A DNA stretch of 8,665 nucleotides from a bacterium. Its GTDB lineage: Bacteria; Fidelibacterota; Marinisomatia; Marinisomatales; JAHJCW01. Under the pieces are notes generated by a model. The model saw only the letters and a program-made list of their open reading frames with translations. It did no database searches and was not told where the DNA came from. Of this stretch, positions 1 through 6,725 are shown in pieces. The DNA lies in assembly GCA_018812885.1 (NCBI GenBank), contig JAHJCW010000033.1:1-8665 (forward strand). Direction: 5' to 3'. Made by a program: the position numbers and the translations under genes. The first letter of the stretch is position 1, and each line of letters opens with the position of its first letter.

Positions 1-10
1 ATCTAACAAT

Positions 11-1231
11 TTATAGTTTACTAAAGAAGGAAACAGTTTTTTTTAAACTATCACGCAATTTATTAATTTCTTTTTCGGTATTATACAGATAGAAACTTGC
101 GCGGATTGTGGAACTAACACCAAGTTTATCCATGATTGGTTGAGCGCAATGGTGCCCGGCTCGGACAGCAATTCCATCTTGATCAAGAAATTGAGCGAGA
201 TCGTGTGGATGAACGCCTTCCAAGTTAAAACTAATTACTGAACAGCTTTCACCAACTTTATGTCCATATATTGTCAATCCATCAACTGTTCGCAATTTTT
301 CCAAGGCGATAATTAAAAGATGTTTCCCATATTCATGAATGTTGGCAAGTCCAATTTCATTTATATAATCAATTGCTGCTCCAAGTCCTATCGCTTGGGC
401 AATTTTTGGAGTACCTGCTTCAAATTTATACGGAATATCGTTCCAAGTGGACTTAGCCATTGTCACAGAATTGATCATATCACCACCGCCCATGAATGGT
501 GTCATTGAATCTAGTAATTCAGTTTTTCCATATAAAACACCGATACCGGTAGGTCCTAACATCTTGTGCCCGGAAAACGCCAGAAAATCACAATCCCAAT
601 CTTGTACATTAATAGGACTGTGTGGAATACTTTGTGCAGCATCAATAAATGTTAATGCGTTGACACTTTTGGCTTTTACAATAATTTCTTTAATAGGATT
701 AATTGTACCAAATACGTTTGATTGATGAATAACACTGACAAGTTTTGTTTTATTGGTGATTAATTCACCTATATTACTTAGGTCTAAGGTACCATCCGTG
801 TTAATCGGAATATATTTTAGTGTTACTCCGGTTTCTTCTGCCACTAATTGCCAAGGAACAATATTACTATGATGTTCCATTTCAGTTATTAGTATCTCAT
901 CACCTTTGTGTAGATTTTTTCTTGCCCAACTATATGCAACTAGGTTAATAGATTCAGTTGTGCCACTTGTAAAAACGATTGAACGCCAATCTGAGGCATT
1001 TATAAAATTTGCAACCTTTTTTCGGGCAGAATGATATGCTTCAGTAGCCTTAATACTTAAATCGTAAATACCACGATGGACATTAGCATAGTAATTAGAA
1101 TAGAAATCAGATACTGCATCAATAACCTGTTTAGGTTTTTGAGTAGTCGCAGCACTGTCTAAATAAACTAGTGACTTATCAGCAAAAATAGGAAAATCAG
1201 AGCGAATTTTATTTATATCTAGTTTACTCAT
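11..1231 (-). CDS. sufS: SufS cysteine desulfurase (PLP-dependent, type II)
   Basis: SufS removes sulfur from L-cysteine, giving alanine and an enzyme persulfide that feeds Fe-S cluster assembly in the cytoplasm. The 406-residue length is normal for the family. Visible landmarks are His121 in MEHHSN (stacks on PLP), Asp197 in FIDAAQ, the PLP-binding lysine Lys223 in FSGHKMLGP, and the catalytic Cys362 in RAGHHCAQP, the type II desulfurase signature. His343 in HPHD lines up with the residue that B. subtilis SufS uses to take the zinc of SufU, which fits the presence of sufU in this operon. The ATG overlaps the TGA of the upstream long sufT gene (ATGA), so translation is probably coupled. It is the last gene of the operon, and only 10 bases of the window follow it, so the operon terminator is not visible. 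Identity is certain from motifs and context. Confidence 0.97.
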   Translation of the reverse strand: MSKLDINKIRSDFPIFADKSLVYLDSAATTQKPKQVIDAVSDFYSNYYANVHRGIYDLSIKATEAYHSARKKVANFINASDWRSIVFTSGTTESINLVAYSWARKNLHKGDEILITEMEHHSNIVPWQLVAEETGVTLKYIPINTDGTLDLSNIGELITNKTKLVSVIHQSNVFGTINPIKEIIVKAKSVNALTFIDAAQSIPHSPINVQDWDCDFLAFSGHKMLGPTGIGVLYGKTELLDSMTPFMGGGDMINSVTMAKSTWNDIPYKFEAGTPKIAQAIGLGAAIDYINEIGLANIHEYGKHLLIIALEKLRTVDGLTIYGHKVGESCSVISFNLEGVHPHDLAQFLDQDGIAVRAGHHCAQPIMDKLGVSSTIRASFYLYNTEKEINKLRDSLKKTVSFFSKL

Positions 1232-1770
1232 AATATTCCGAGTTGTAATAACGCAGTTTCAGACATCATTTCACGATTCCAAAGCGGCTCCCATACCAGT
1301 TCCACATCTACGTCAATTACACCTAGGATGGCTAGTGTCTTTTGCTTTGCTTCTTCTGTGATGATAGGACCCATCCCGCAACCGGGTGCAGTTAGAGTCA
1401 TTTGTATATCCACTTTAGTACCTTCTTTAAGTTTCGTTAGCTTACAATCGTAGATTAAACCAAGATCTACAATATTGATTGGAATTTCAGGATCATATAC
1501 GGTTCTTAATTGATCCCAAACTTGTTGCTCGTTTACCTCATTATTCTGAGTATCAGAAGGATTTACTATAGTTTGTATAGTTTTTTTACCAATTGCATCA
1601 GCATCTTCACCGTCTAATTTGAAAAGATTTCCATTCAGCATCACTGTATAGCTGCCACCCAACGCTTGGGTGATTGATACTGGCTCACCTTTTTGTAATG
1701 TTACTTTATCACCGGATGGTATCAGGAATGCTTTAACATTTCTTTTCAATATAATTTTTTCCGTATTCAT
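1228..1770 (-). CDS. sufT: Long-form SufT, DUF59/MIP18-family Fe-S assembly protein
   Basis: This 180-residue protein has two parts. A beta-rich N-terminal region of about 70 residues includes the family's ALGGSYTVMLNGNLFKLDG stretch. A C-terminal DUF59 (MIP18) domain spans about 82-180, with DPEIP at 93-97, a VDLGLIYD segment and the conserved Cys131 in TAPGCGMG. The layout matches the long SufT family (TIGR03406 type), which is linked to maturation of Fe-S proteins; its exact biochemical role is not settled. The reading frame is open further upstream to 1848, but that would run about 70 bases into sufU. The ATG at 1770 begins the typical MNTEKIILKRN N-terminus and lies 5 bases after the sufU stop, so I chose it. 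The ribosome binding site is weak (AAAGAA). Its TGA overlaps the sufS start. Confidence 0.92.
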   Translation of the reverse strand: MNTEKIILKRNVKAFLIPSGDKVTLQKGEPVSITQALGGSYTVMLNGNLFKLDGEDADAIGKKTIQTIVNPSDTQNNEVNEQQVWDQLRTVYDPEIPINIVDLGLIYDCKLTKLKEGTKVDIQMTLTAPGCGMGPIITEEAKQKTLAILGVIDVDVELVWEPLWNREMMSETALLQLGIL

Positions 1771-1775
1771 ATTCT

Positions 1776-2219
1776 TTATTCTGTAATTGTTGTTTGAGTA
1801 CTTCTTTCTAACGCGTTTTTCATTGTATGCCAAGGCAGTATTGCGCATTTTACGCGTGCCGGGAATTTGTGTACACCTGATAATACCGCCAATTTGCCGA
1901 TGTCCTCAACATCGGTTTTACCGTTAGTAATCATGTTGTGAACTAAATCGAATAATTTTTGCGCTTCAGTTACTGTTTTACCTAATAATGCTTCTGTCAT
2001 CAGTGACGATGATGCCTTAGATATAGCGCAACCCGATCCTATAAAACTGACTTCTATAATGACCCCGTCTTTAATAATTAAGTAAATATCAATTTTATCT
2101 CCGCAGAGGGGATTATGACCCTTTGCTGAATGTGTGGGATGTTCAATCTCATGAAAATTCCGTGGATTATGATTATGATCGATAATTACTTGTTGATATA
2201 ATTCTTGTAGTTCATTCAT
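1776..2219 (-). CDS. sufU: SufU, zinc-dependent sulfurtransferase partner of SufS
   Basis: SufU accepts the persulfide sulfur from SufS through a zinc site and relays it to the SufBCD scaffold. The protein has 147 residues, the usual SufU size. The zinc and sulfur-transfer residues are all present: Cys39 and Asp41 in NPLCGD, Cys64 in GSGCAIS, and Cys125 in RVKCAILPWHT. The insert of about 20 residues between the second and third cysteines (around 90-118) separates SufU from IscU, which lacks it. SufU rather than SufE is thus the sulfur carrier here, and neither sufE nor sufA appears in the visible operon. The gene starts 14 bases after the sufD stop and ends 5 bases before the long sufT start. 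Confidence 0.95.
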   Translation of the reverse strand: MNELQELYQQVIIDHNHNPRNFHEIEHPTHSAKGHNPLCGDKIDIYLIIKDGVIIEVSFIGSGCAISKASSSLMTEALLGKTVTEAQKLFDLVHNMITNGKTDVEDIGKLAVLSGVHKFPARVKCAILPWHTMKNALERSTQTTITE

Positions 2220-2233
2220 TTAATTATTTCTTT

Positions 2234-3508
2234 CTAGCCAGTTAACCTTTTTAGAATTTCACTATTCAATTTTTCCTTAACTGAATCAATTTTGATTTTA
2301 TCAGTAACTTCCTTTGCAAATCCTTCGAGCAATAGTGATTTGGCTATCATCAAATCAATCCCTCTGCTACGCAAATAAAAGATTGCATCTTCATCTAATT
2401 CGCCGGTTGCTGAACCGTGTGAGCATTTCACGTCATCAGCGTAAATCTCTAATTGTGGGTTAGAATTCATTAATGCCTTCTTGGATAACAGAATATTTTT
2501 ATTTGTCTGCCGTGAATCGGTTTTTTGGGCATCAGGTTGAACGGTCACCAATCCGTTAAATACACCTTCTGATGATTCATCCAAGATATATTTGAATAAT
2601 TGTCGACTATTAGAATTGGGCTTATTGTGGCTAACAACTGTATAATTGTCGACATGATCTTTGCCGGACAACAAACTTAACCCGGAAATATCTGTATCGC
2701 AATTTTCTCCATCAATTTGAACATTCAGATCGTTCCGTATTAAGTCACCGCTAATATTAATTAACTGAGTATTATATGTACTGTTATCTTGTTGTTCAAC
2801 AAATATGTGATTTAGCTCTTTAGATTTTGCGTGATTCTGCTGCAATAAAATGTGGGACAGTGTTGAATTTTCATCAACTTTAATATTGTAAACAGTATTT
2901 CGAAATGAAGCCTTGTGGTTTATATTTATATTTTCTTCTACAATTATAACTTGACTGTTTTTACCTAACCTTATAAAATTTTGATGATGATGTTGTACAA
3001 AATCTTTTTCACCGGAAATAATGTTTAGAATATGAAGAGGTTTGTCTTCGATATAGTTAGAATCGATTTCAATATAATATCCTCCTTTAACAAAAGCCTT
3101 ATTTAATAATATGAATGGATTTGTATTATTTTTCGCAGAACTTTGATTTAAATCGCTAGATGATTCGGATATATTTTTTATTGTAATTCGTTTAGCAATA
3201 TCATCAATCTCTGAAAGTTTAGAATCAAATATTCCATTAATAAGTACAATTCTGTGACTATTATCAATGGAATGTTTACTAACAATATCGACATCGATTT
3301 TGCACATTTCTCCGTTGGGGAAACGATATTCAAATTTTGCTAATGAGGTTAAGTTAGTGAAACGCCAATTCTCATGTTTTTTTGTGGGGTATCCGATTTT
3401 CAAAAAATTATTGAATGCATCCTTACGTATATCCCGCATAGCCTGAGACTCATAACTTTGCCATTGTAAAAATGTTTCAAACTGTGACTTATCCTGCATA
3501 AAATTCAT
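2234..3508 (-). CDS. sufD: SufD, FeS scaffold subunit
   Basis: SufD pairs with SufB and two SufC ATPases to form the SufBC2D scaffold on which new Fe-S clusters are built, and it helps iron entry. The product has 424 residues. The N-terminal half is divergent and rich in Asn, Ser and Lys. The C-terminal half carries the conserved beta-helix and SufC-binding region, with the motif CSHGSATGELDEDAIFYLRS (Cys362, His364). His364 corresponds to the conserved histidine of E. coli SufD needed for cluster assembly. The start at 3508 lies only 4 bases after the sufC stop; a second ATG at 3499 (MQDKSQ) is an equally possible start and changes nothing else. Family and context make the call firm. Confidence 0.95.
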   Translation of the reverse strand: MNFMQDKSQFETFLQWQSYESQAMRDIRKDAFNNFLKIGYPTKKHENWRFTNLTSLAKFEYRFPNGEMCKIDVDIVSKHSIDNSHRIVLINGIFDSKLSEIDDIAKRITIKNISESSSDLNQSSAKNNTNPFILLNKAFVKGGYYIEIDSNYIEDKPLHILNIISGEKDFVQHHHQNFIRLGKNSQVIIVEENININHKASFRNTVYNIKVDENSTLSHILLQQNHAKSKELNHIFVEQQDNSTYNTQLINISGDLIRNDLNVQIDGENCDTDISGLSLLSGKDHVDNYTVVSHNKPNSNSRQLFKYILDESSEGVFNGLVTVQPDAQKTDSRQTNKNILLSKKALMNSNPQLEIYADDVKCSHGSATGELDEDAIFYLRSRGIDLMIAKSLLLEGFAKEVTDKIKIDSVKEKLNSEILKRLTG

Positions 3509-3512
3509 TAAA

Positions 3513-4271
3513 TTATAATTCTACAGTAGCTTCATCAGTTAACCACTGATACCCTTTTTCTTCCAATGTTAGTGCCAGTTCTTTCCCGCCCGTTTTTACG
3601 ATTTTCCCATCGATCATAACATGTATAACATCGGGTTCAATATAATTAAGTAATCTTTGGTAGTGCGTAATTACTAAAAATGCATTATCCTTTTTACGAT
3701 AATTATTTACACCATTGGCAATTATTTTAAGAGCATCAATATCTAATCCGGAATCGGTTTCATCCAATATTGCTAATGTTGGTTCCAAAGTAATCATTTG
3801 CAGTATTTCATTTCGTTTCTTCTCACCGCCGGAGAAACCATCATTAACTGACCTCCTGAGATATGATTCATCCATTCCCACCATCTTTAATTTTTCTTTG
3901 ATCAATACCATGAAATCCATAGCATCTAATTCCGCTTCACCTTGATATTTTCTTTTAGCATTTAGTGCAGCTTTGATAAAATATGTGTTATTAACTCCCG
4001 GGATAACCGCAGGGTATTGGAATGACAAGAAAATTCCCTGCAAAGCTCTCTCTTCGGGTGATAAATCCAATAAATCTTTATTATTATAGAGAACCGTACC
4101 TTTTGTTATCTTGTACACTTCGCTACCAGCGATTATATTTGCAAGGGTGCTTTTACCTGAACCGTTAAGTCCCATTATAGTATGCATTTCACCGGCTTTG
4201 ATTGTTAAATCTATTCCTTTTAATATTTCCTTGCTTTCAACTGAGGCATGTAAATTTTTTATTTCTAGCAT
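3513..4271 (-). CDS. sufC: SufC, ABC-type ATPase of the SUF complex
   Basis: SufC is a soluble ABC ATPase, not a transporter. It binds SufB and SufD, and ATP-driven dimerisation reshapes the scaffold during cluster assembly. The 252-residue protein has all ABC elements in order: Walker A GLNGSGKST (34-42, Lys40), Q-loop Gln85 in SFQYP, the SufC-style signature FSGGEKKRNE (146-155), Walker B LAILDE (166-171), the D-loop SGLDIDA and the H-loop His203. The signature with KKRNE and the SGLDIDA D-loop are characteristic of SufC. The gene follows sufB after 34 bases, the largest gap in the operon, with an A-rich weak ribosome binding site (AAAAGAAT). Confidence 0.97.
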   Translation of the reverse strand: MLEIKNLHASVESKEILKGIDLTIKAGEMHTIMGLNGSGKSTLANIIAGSEVYKITKGTVLYNNKDLLDLSPEERALQGIFLSFQYPAVIPGVNNTYFIKAALNAKRKYQGEAELDAMDFMVLIKEKLKMVGMDESYLRRSVNDGFSGGEKKRNEILQMITLEPTLAILDETDSGLDIDALKIIANGVNNYRKKDNAFLVITHYQRLLNYIEPDVIHVMIDGKIVKTGGKELALTLEEKGYQWLTDEATVEL

Positions 4272-4305
4272 ATTCTTTTTTTTAATTTATAATTCAAAAT
4301 TTCCC

Positions 4306-5784
4306 TTATCCTACAGATCCTTCCAAGCTGATTTCCATTAATTTATGGGCCTCAACCGCAAATTCCATTGGTAGATTGGCAAATACTTCTTTACAAAATC
4401 CATTTACGATCATAGAAACTGCATCTTCTGTGGAAATTCCGCGCTGATTACAATAAAATAATTGATCGTCTCCGATATTTGATGTGGTTGCTTCGTGTTC
4501 CATTAGTGCGGATGGATTCCGTACATCAATGTAGGGGAAAGTATGTGCGCCGCATTTATCACCTATCAAAATGGAATCACATTGTGAAAAATTGCGAGCA
4601 TTTTCCGCACTTTTCATTATTTTTACACCACCGCGATAAGTATTTTGCGATCTACCGGCGGATATACCTTTAGAAATGATTGTACTTTTTGTATTCTTAC
4701 CAATATGAATCATTTTTGAACCGGTGTCCGCTTGTTGATAATTATTAGTCATTGCCACAGAATAGAACTCACCAATGGAATTGTCTCCTTTAAGTATTAC
4801 ACTTGGATATTTCCATGTAATAGCGGAACCTGTTTCAATCTGCGTCCACGATATTTTTGAATTCGCACCACGACATAGTCCACGTTTTGTTACAAAATTA
4901 TAAATACCGCCTTTTCCTTCCTTGTCTCCGGGATACCAATTTTGTACTGTGGAATATTTGATATTTGCATCTTTGTGAGCAATCAACTCTACAACAGCAG
5001 CGTGCAATTGATTCTCATCGCGCATTGGCGCGGTGCATCCTTCTAAATAACTGACATGACTTCCTTCCTCAGCAACTATTAAAGTCCTTTCAAACTGTCC
5101 CGTTTGTGAAGCATTAATTCGGAAATACGTCGATAATTCCATAGGACAGCGAACACCTTTGGGAATGTAAACGAATGATCCATCGCTGAAAACAGCGGAA
5201 TTAAGCGCTGAATAAAAATTGTCAGCAGGGGGTACGGACATTCCTAAATATTTTTTAACTAATTCGGGATATTTTTGCACGGCTTCGGAAAATGGCATAA
5301 AAATTACGCCGTGTTTTGCGAGCTCTTCCTTAAATGTGGTAGCAACAGAAACGCTGTCAAAAACTGCATCGACAGCTACATTAGAAAGCAATTTTTGCTC
5401 ATCTAATGGTATACCAAGCTTATTATAGGTGTCCAATAATTCAGGATCAACCTCATCCAAGCTTCCTAATTTTTTCTTTTCTTTTGGAGCAGCATAATAA
5501 CTGATTGCTTGGAAGTCAATTGGAGGATAACTTATTTTAGCCCAAGTTGGCTCGACCATCTTTTTCCAATTGCGATATGATTTTAAACGCCACTCTAATA
5601 GCCAATCAGGTTCATCTTTTTTGGATGAAATTAATCGGATAACATCTTCATTTAAACCCGGTGGAATTATATCCTGTTCAATATCAGATACGAATCCATA
5701 TTTATAATCTTGATTGATTGCATCATCGATTATTTTGTATTCGCGCTCTTTAAATGAATCTGATTTTTGTGGGACTTGAGGCAT
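4306..5784 (-). CDS. sufB: SufB, FeS scaffold subunit
   Basis: SufB is the main scaffold subunit that receives sulfur and carries the nascent Fe-S cluster. With the start used here it has 492 residues. It shows the family's blocks in order: GLNEDVIRLIS near the N-terminus, SDGSFVYIPKGVRCP, the LEGCTAP block, SKISWTQIETGSAITWKYPS and NARNFSQCDS. Cys402 in FSQCDS and His430-Glu431 in MEHEATTS match, in sequence and 28-29 residue spacing, the E. coli cluster-forming residues Cys405, His433 and Glu434. The frame is open to an ATG at 5817, but that start would overlap the upstream gene by 32 bases. The ATG at 5784 (MPQVPQ) lies one base after the upstream stop (TAATATG), typical of translational coupling, so I prefer it. 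Confidence 0.96.
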   Translation of the reverse strand: MPQVPQKSDSFKEREYKIIDDAINQDYKYGFVSDIEQDIIPPGLNEDVIRLISSKKDEPDWLLEWRLKSYRNWKKMVEPTWAKISYPPIDFQAISYYAAPKEKKKLGSLDEVDPELLDTYNKLGIPLDEQKLLSNVAVDAVFDSVSVATTFKEELAKHGVIFMPFSEAVQKYPELVKKYLGMSVPPADNFYSALNSAVFSDGSFVYIPKGVRCPMELSTYFRINASQTGQFERTLIVAEEGSHVSYLEGCTAPMRDENQLHAAVVELIAHKDANIKYSTVQNWYPGDKEGKGGIYNFVTKRGLCRGANSKISWTQIETGSAITWKYPSVILKGDNSIGEFYSVAMTNNYQQADTGSKMIHIGKNTKSTIISKGISAGRSQNTYRGGVKIMKSAENARNFSQCDSILIGDKCGAHTFPYIDVRNPSALMEHEATTSNIGDDQLFYCNQRGISTEDAVSMIVNGFCKEVFANLPMEFAVEAHKLMEISLEGSVG

Positions 5785-5785
5785 A

Positions 5786-6100
5786 TTATAAATTAAATTT
5801 TTTCCTAGCGTCGTCACTTATCATATTTACATTCCATTGCGGGTCAAATGTCATTGTGATTGTTGCTTCGTTGGCCTCCTCCATCGCCTCAATTTTAGTT
5901 TTTACATCATTTTTAATATGTTGAACCATTTGACAGCCGGGCGTAGTTAATGTCATTGTAATATTAATATTTTGTTTATCGGATTTGTCGCTATCGCTAA
6001 TACCAATGTTATATATCAATCCTAAATTCCAAACGTCAATCGGGATTTCCGGATCAAAAACTTGTTTAAGCGTTGCTATTACTTGTTCTTCTGTTACCAT
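5786..6100 (-). CDS. Short SufT-like DUF59/MIP18 protein
   Basis: A stand-alone DUF59 (MIP18) domain of 104 residues. It has FDPEIP (15-20), a VWNLGLIY segment and the conserved Cys56 in LTTPGCQM. It resembles the short SUF-associated family (TIGR02945 type), thought to help carry or insert Fe-S clusters into target proteins; direct biochemistry is limited. Two ATGs are close together: 6106 (MLMVTEE) and 6100 (MVTEE). AGGA lies 5 bases before the second one, a good Shine-Dalgarno distance, while the first has AGG touching it, so I favour 6100. It starts just after the TAG of the Rrf2 gene and ends one base before sufB. It is a paralogue in domain only of the long SufT downstream. Confidence 0.9.
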   Translation of the reverse strand: MVTEEQVIATLKQVFDPEIPIDVWNLGLIYNIGISDSDKSDKQNINITMTLTTPGCQMVQHIKNDVKTKIEAMEEANEATITMTFDPQWNVNMISDDARKKFNL

Positions 6101-6107
6101 AAGCATC

Positions 6108-6506
6108 CTATTTAGTTATATCTGCTAAAGTCATATTTGAAAATAAGTCTTTAATCGTGTTATTAACTCGTTCAATTGGCAGGCGAATATTGCAGGTTCC
6201 TATATGGCTGCAATCAGGGTCATGTAAGCAATCCACTAATCCAACAGGCCCTTCGATTATTTCAATAAAATCATTTAATTTTATTTTATCTAACGGCTTG
6301 CTAAGCCGATATCCGCCACTTGGCCCTTGTATTGGTTCTATGATATCATGCTTAGCCATTTGTTGTAAAACTTTTGCTAAAAGAGATGCAGGCAGATCAA
6401 AATTCTCGGCTATTTCCTTGGCATTGGTAATATCATTATGATCCTTTCTCTGCATATGCTGCAGAGCAATTAATGCATATTCGATCTTTTTTGTAAGTTT
6501 TAACAT
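6108..6506 (-). CDS. Rrf2/IscR-type Fe-S cluster-sensing transcription regulator
   Basis: A 132-residue Rrf2-family regulator heading the SUF operon. The N-terminal winged helix-turn-helix covers about residues 1-75, with LTKKIEYALIAL at the start, a recognition region around AENFDLPASLLAKVLQQM, and the wing QGPSGGYRLSKP. A cysteine cluster follows: Cys93, Cys99 and Cys105, exactly the C-x5-C-x5-C spacing of the [2Fe-2S]-binding E. coli IscR. The position of IscR's fourth ligand, His107, is Arg108 here, so the fourth ligand is probably another residue. The protein is about 30 residues shorter than E. coli IscR. A perfect inverted repeat lies 8 bases before the ATG, pointing to autoregulation of the operon by cluster status. 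No Shine-Dalgarno sequence is evident. Whether to name it IscR or SufR cannot be settled from sequence alone. Confidence 0.92.
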   Translation of the reverse strand: MLKLTKKIEYALIALQHMQRKDHNDITNAKEIAENFDLPASLLAKVLQQMAKHDIIEPIQGPSGGYRLSKPLDKIKLNDFIEIIEGPVGLVDCLHDPDCSHIGTCNIRLPIERVNNTIKDLFSNMTLADITK

Positions 6507-6513
6507 ATATACA

Positions 6514-6528
6514 CGACTAAATTAGTCG
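6514..6528. promoter_or_regulatory. Probable IscR/Rrf2 operator of the suf operon
   Basis: The sequence CGACTAAATTAGTCG is a perfect 7-bp inverted repeat around one central base, 8 bp before the ATG of the Rrf2 gene. Its core GACTAAATTAGTC fits every position of the core of the IscR type 1 consensus as I recall it (GACT-R-WWW-Y-AGTC); the outer flanks match poorly. Placement before a gene for an IscR-like protein makes self-binding likely. Read on the minus strand it contains TAATTTAG, which could overlap a -10/-7 promoter element, so binding would block polymerase. No convincing -35 element accompanies it, so the promoter itself is not called. Confidence 0.7.
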
Positions 6529-6623
6529 CATTAAATTACAATTAGAAATTTGAAATAAAAAATAATTATTTGTTATTGTAAACACGGTGAAGCAATCCCC
6601 TATCAATTTCATATAAAAACAAT
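6529..6623. other. AT-rich upstream region of the suf operon
   Basis: The 95 bases between the operator and the left IS end hold no open frame of note. The stretch is very A+T rich, including the 12-bp palindrome AAATAATTATTT at 6560-6571, which may be chance given the composition. It should contain the rest of the suf promoter, which drives transcription leftward, but I see no strong -35/-10 or Bacteroidota-type -33/-7 pair. Confidence 0.4.
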
Positions 6624-6647
6624 GGGCGTAATGTTCAAAAACAGTTG
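6624..6647 (+). repeat. Left terminal inverted repeat of the IS
   Basis: GGGCGTAATGTTCA (6624-6637) is perfectly repeated in inverted orientation at 7689-7702. The next five bases differ between ends, and the following AGTTG (6643-6647) again matches. This is the expected transposase binding site. Confidence 0.9.
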
Positions 6648-6656
6648 CTAAAATTG

Positions 6657-6686
6657 TTGTAAATCACTGATAAGTAAGGATATATA
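6657..6686 (+). promoter_or_regulatory. Possible transposase promoter
   Basis: TTGTAA (6657-6662) and TATATA (6681-6686) are separated by 18 bases, a sigma70-like arrangement just inside the left IS end and about 40 bases before the probable start codon. In such AT-rich sequence this could arise by chance, and the host's promoter type is unknown. Confidence 0.3.
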
Positions 6687-6692
6687 GTGGTT

Positions 6693-6714
6693 AAATTCAA
6701 ACCGGTTTGAATTT
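6693..6714. repeat. Perfect 22-bp palindrome ahead of the transposase ribosome binding site
   Basis: AAATTCAAACC (6693-6703) is followed at once by its exact reverse complement GGTTTGAATTT (6704-6714). It lies between the putative promoter and the AAGG ribosome binding site (6716-6719). It could bind the transposase as a dimer, or form an RNA hairpin that limits translation from transcripts entering from outside, a strategy known in other IS elements. The role is inference; the symmetry is directly visible. Confidence 0.75.
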
Positions 6715-6725
6715 CAAGGTTAAAA

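Noticed and set aside
1771..1848. A 26-residue N-terminal extension of long SufT
   Set aside because: It would overlap the 3' end of sufU by about 70 bases, and the typical SufT N-terminus begins at the ATG at 1770.
5785..5817. An 11-residue longer SufB start (MTTLGK...)
   Set aside because: It would overlap the upstream DUF59 gene by 32 bases; the ATG at 5784, one base after that gene's stop, fits the tight operon spacing.
6157..6441. A 94-codon open frame on the plus strand inside the Rrf2 gene
   Set aside because: It is antisense to a well-supported gene and its product has no recognisable features; the same holds for the plus-strand frames inside sufS, sufC and sufB.
6506..6511. TATATA on the minus strand as a -10 box for the suf operon
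   Set aside because: It touches the start codon of the regulator gene, leaving no room for a leader.
6560..6571. AAATAATTATTT palindrome as an operator
   Set aside because: It consists only of A and T in a very AT-rich spacer, so symmetry by chance is likely.
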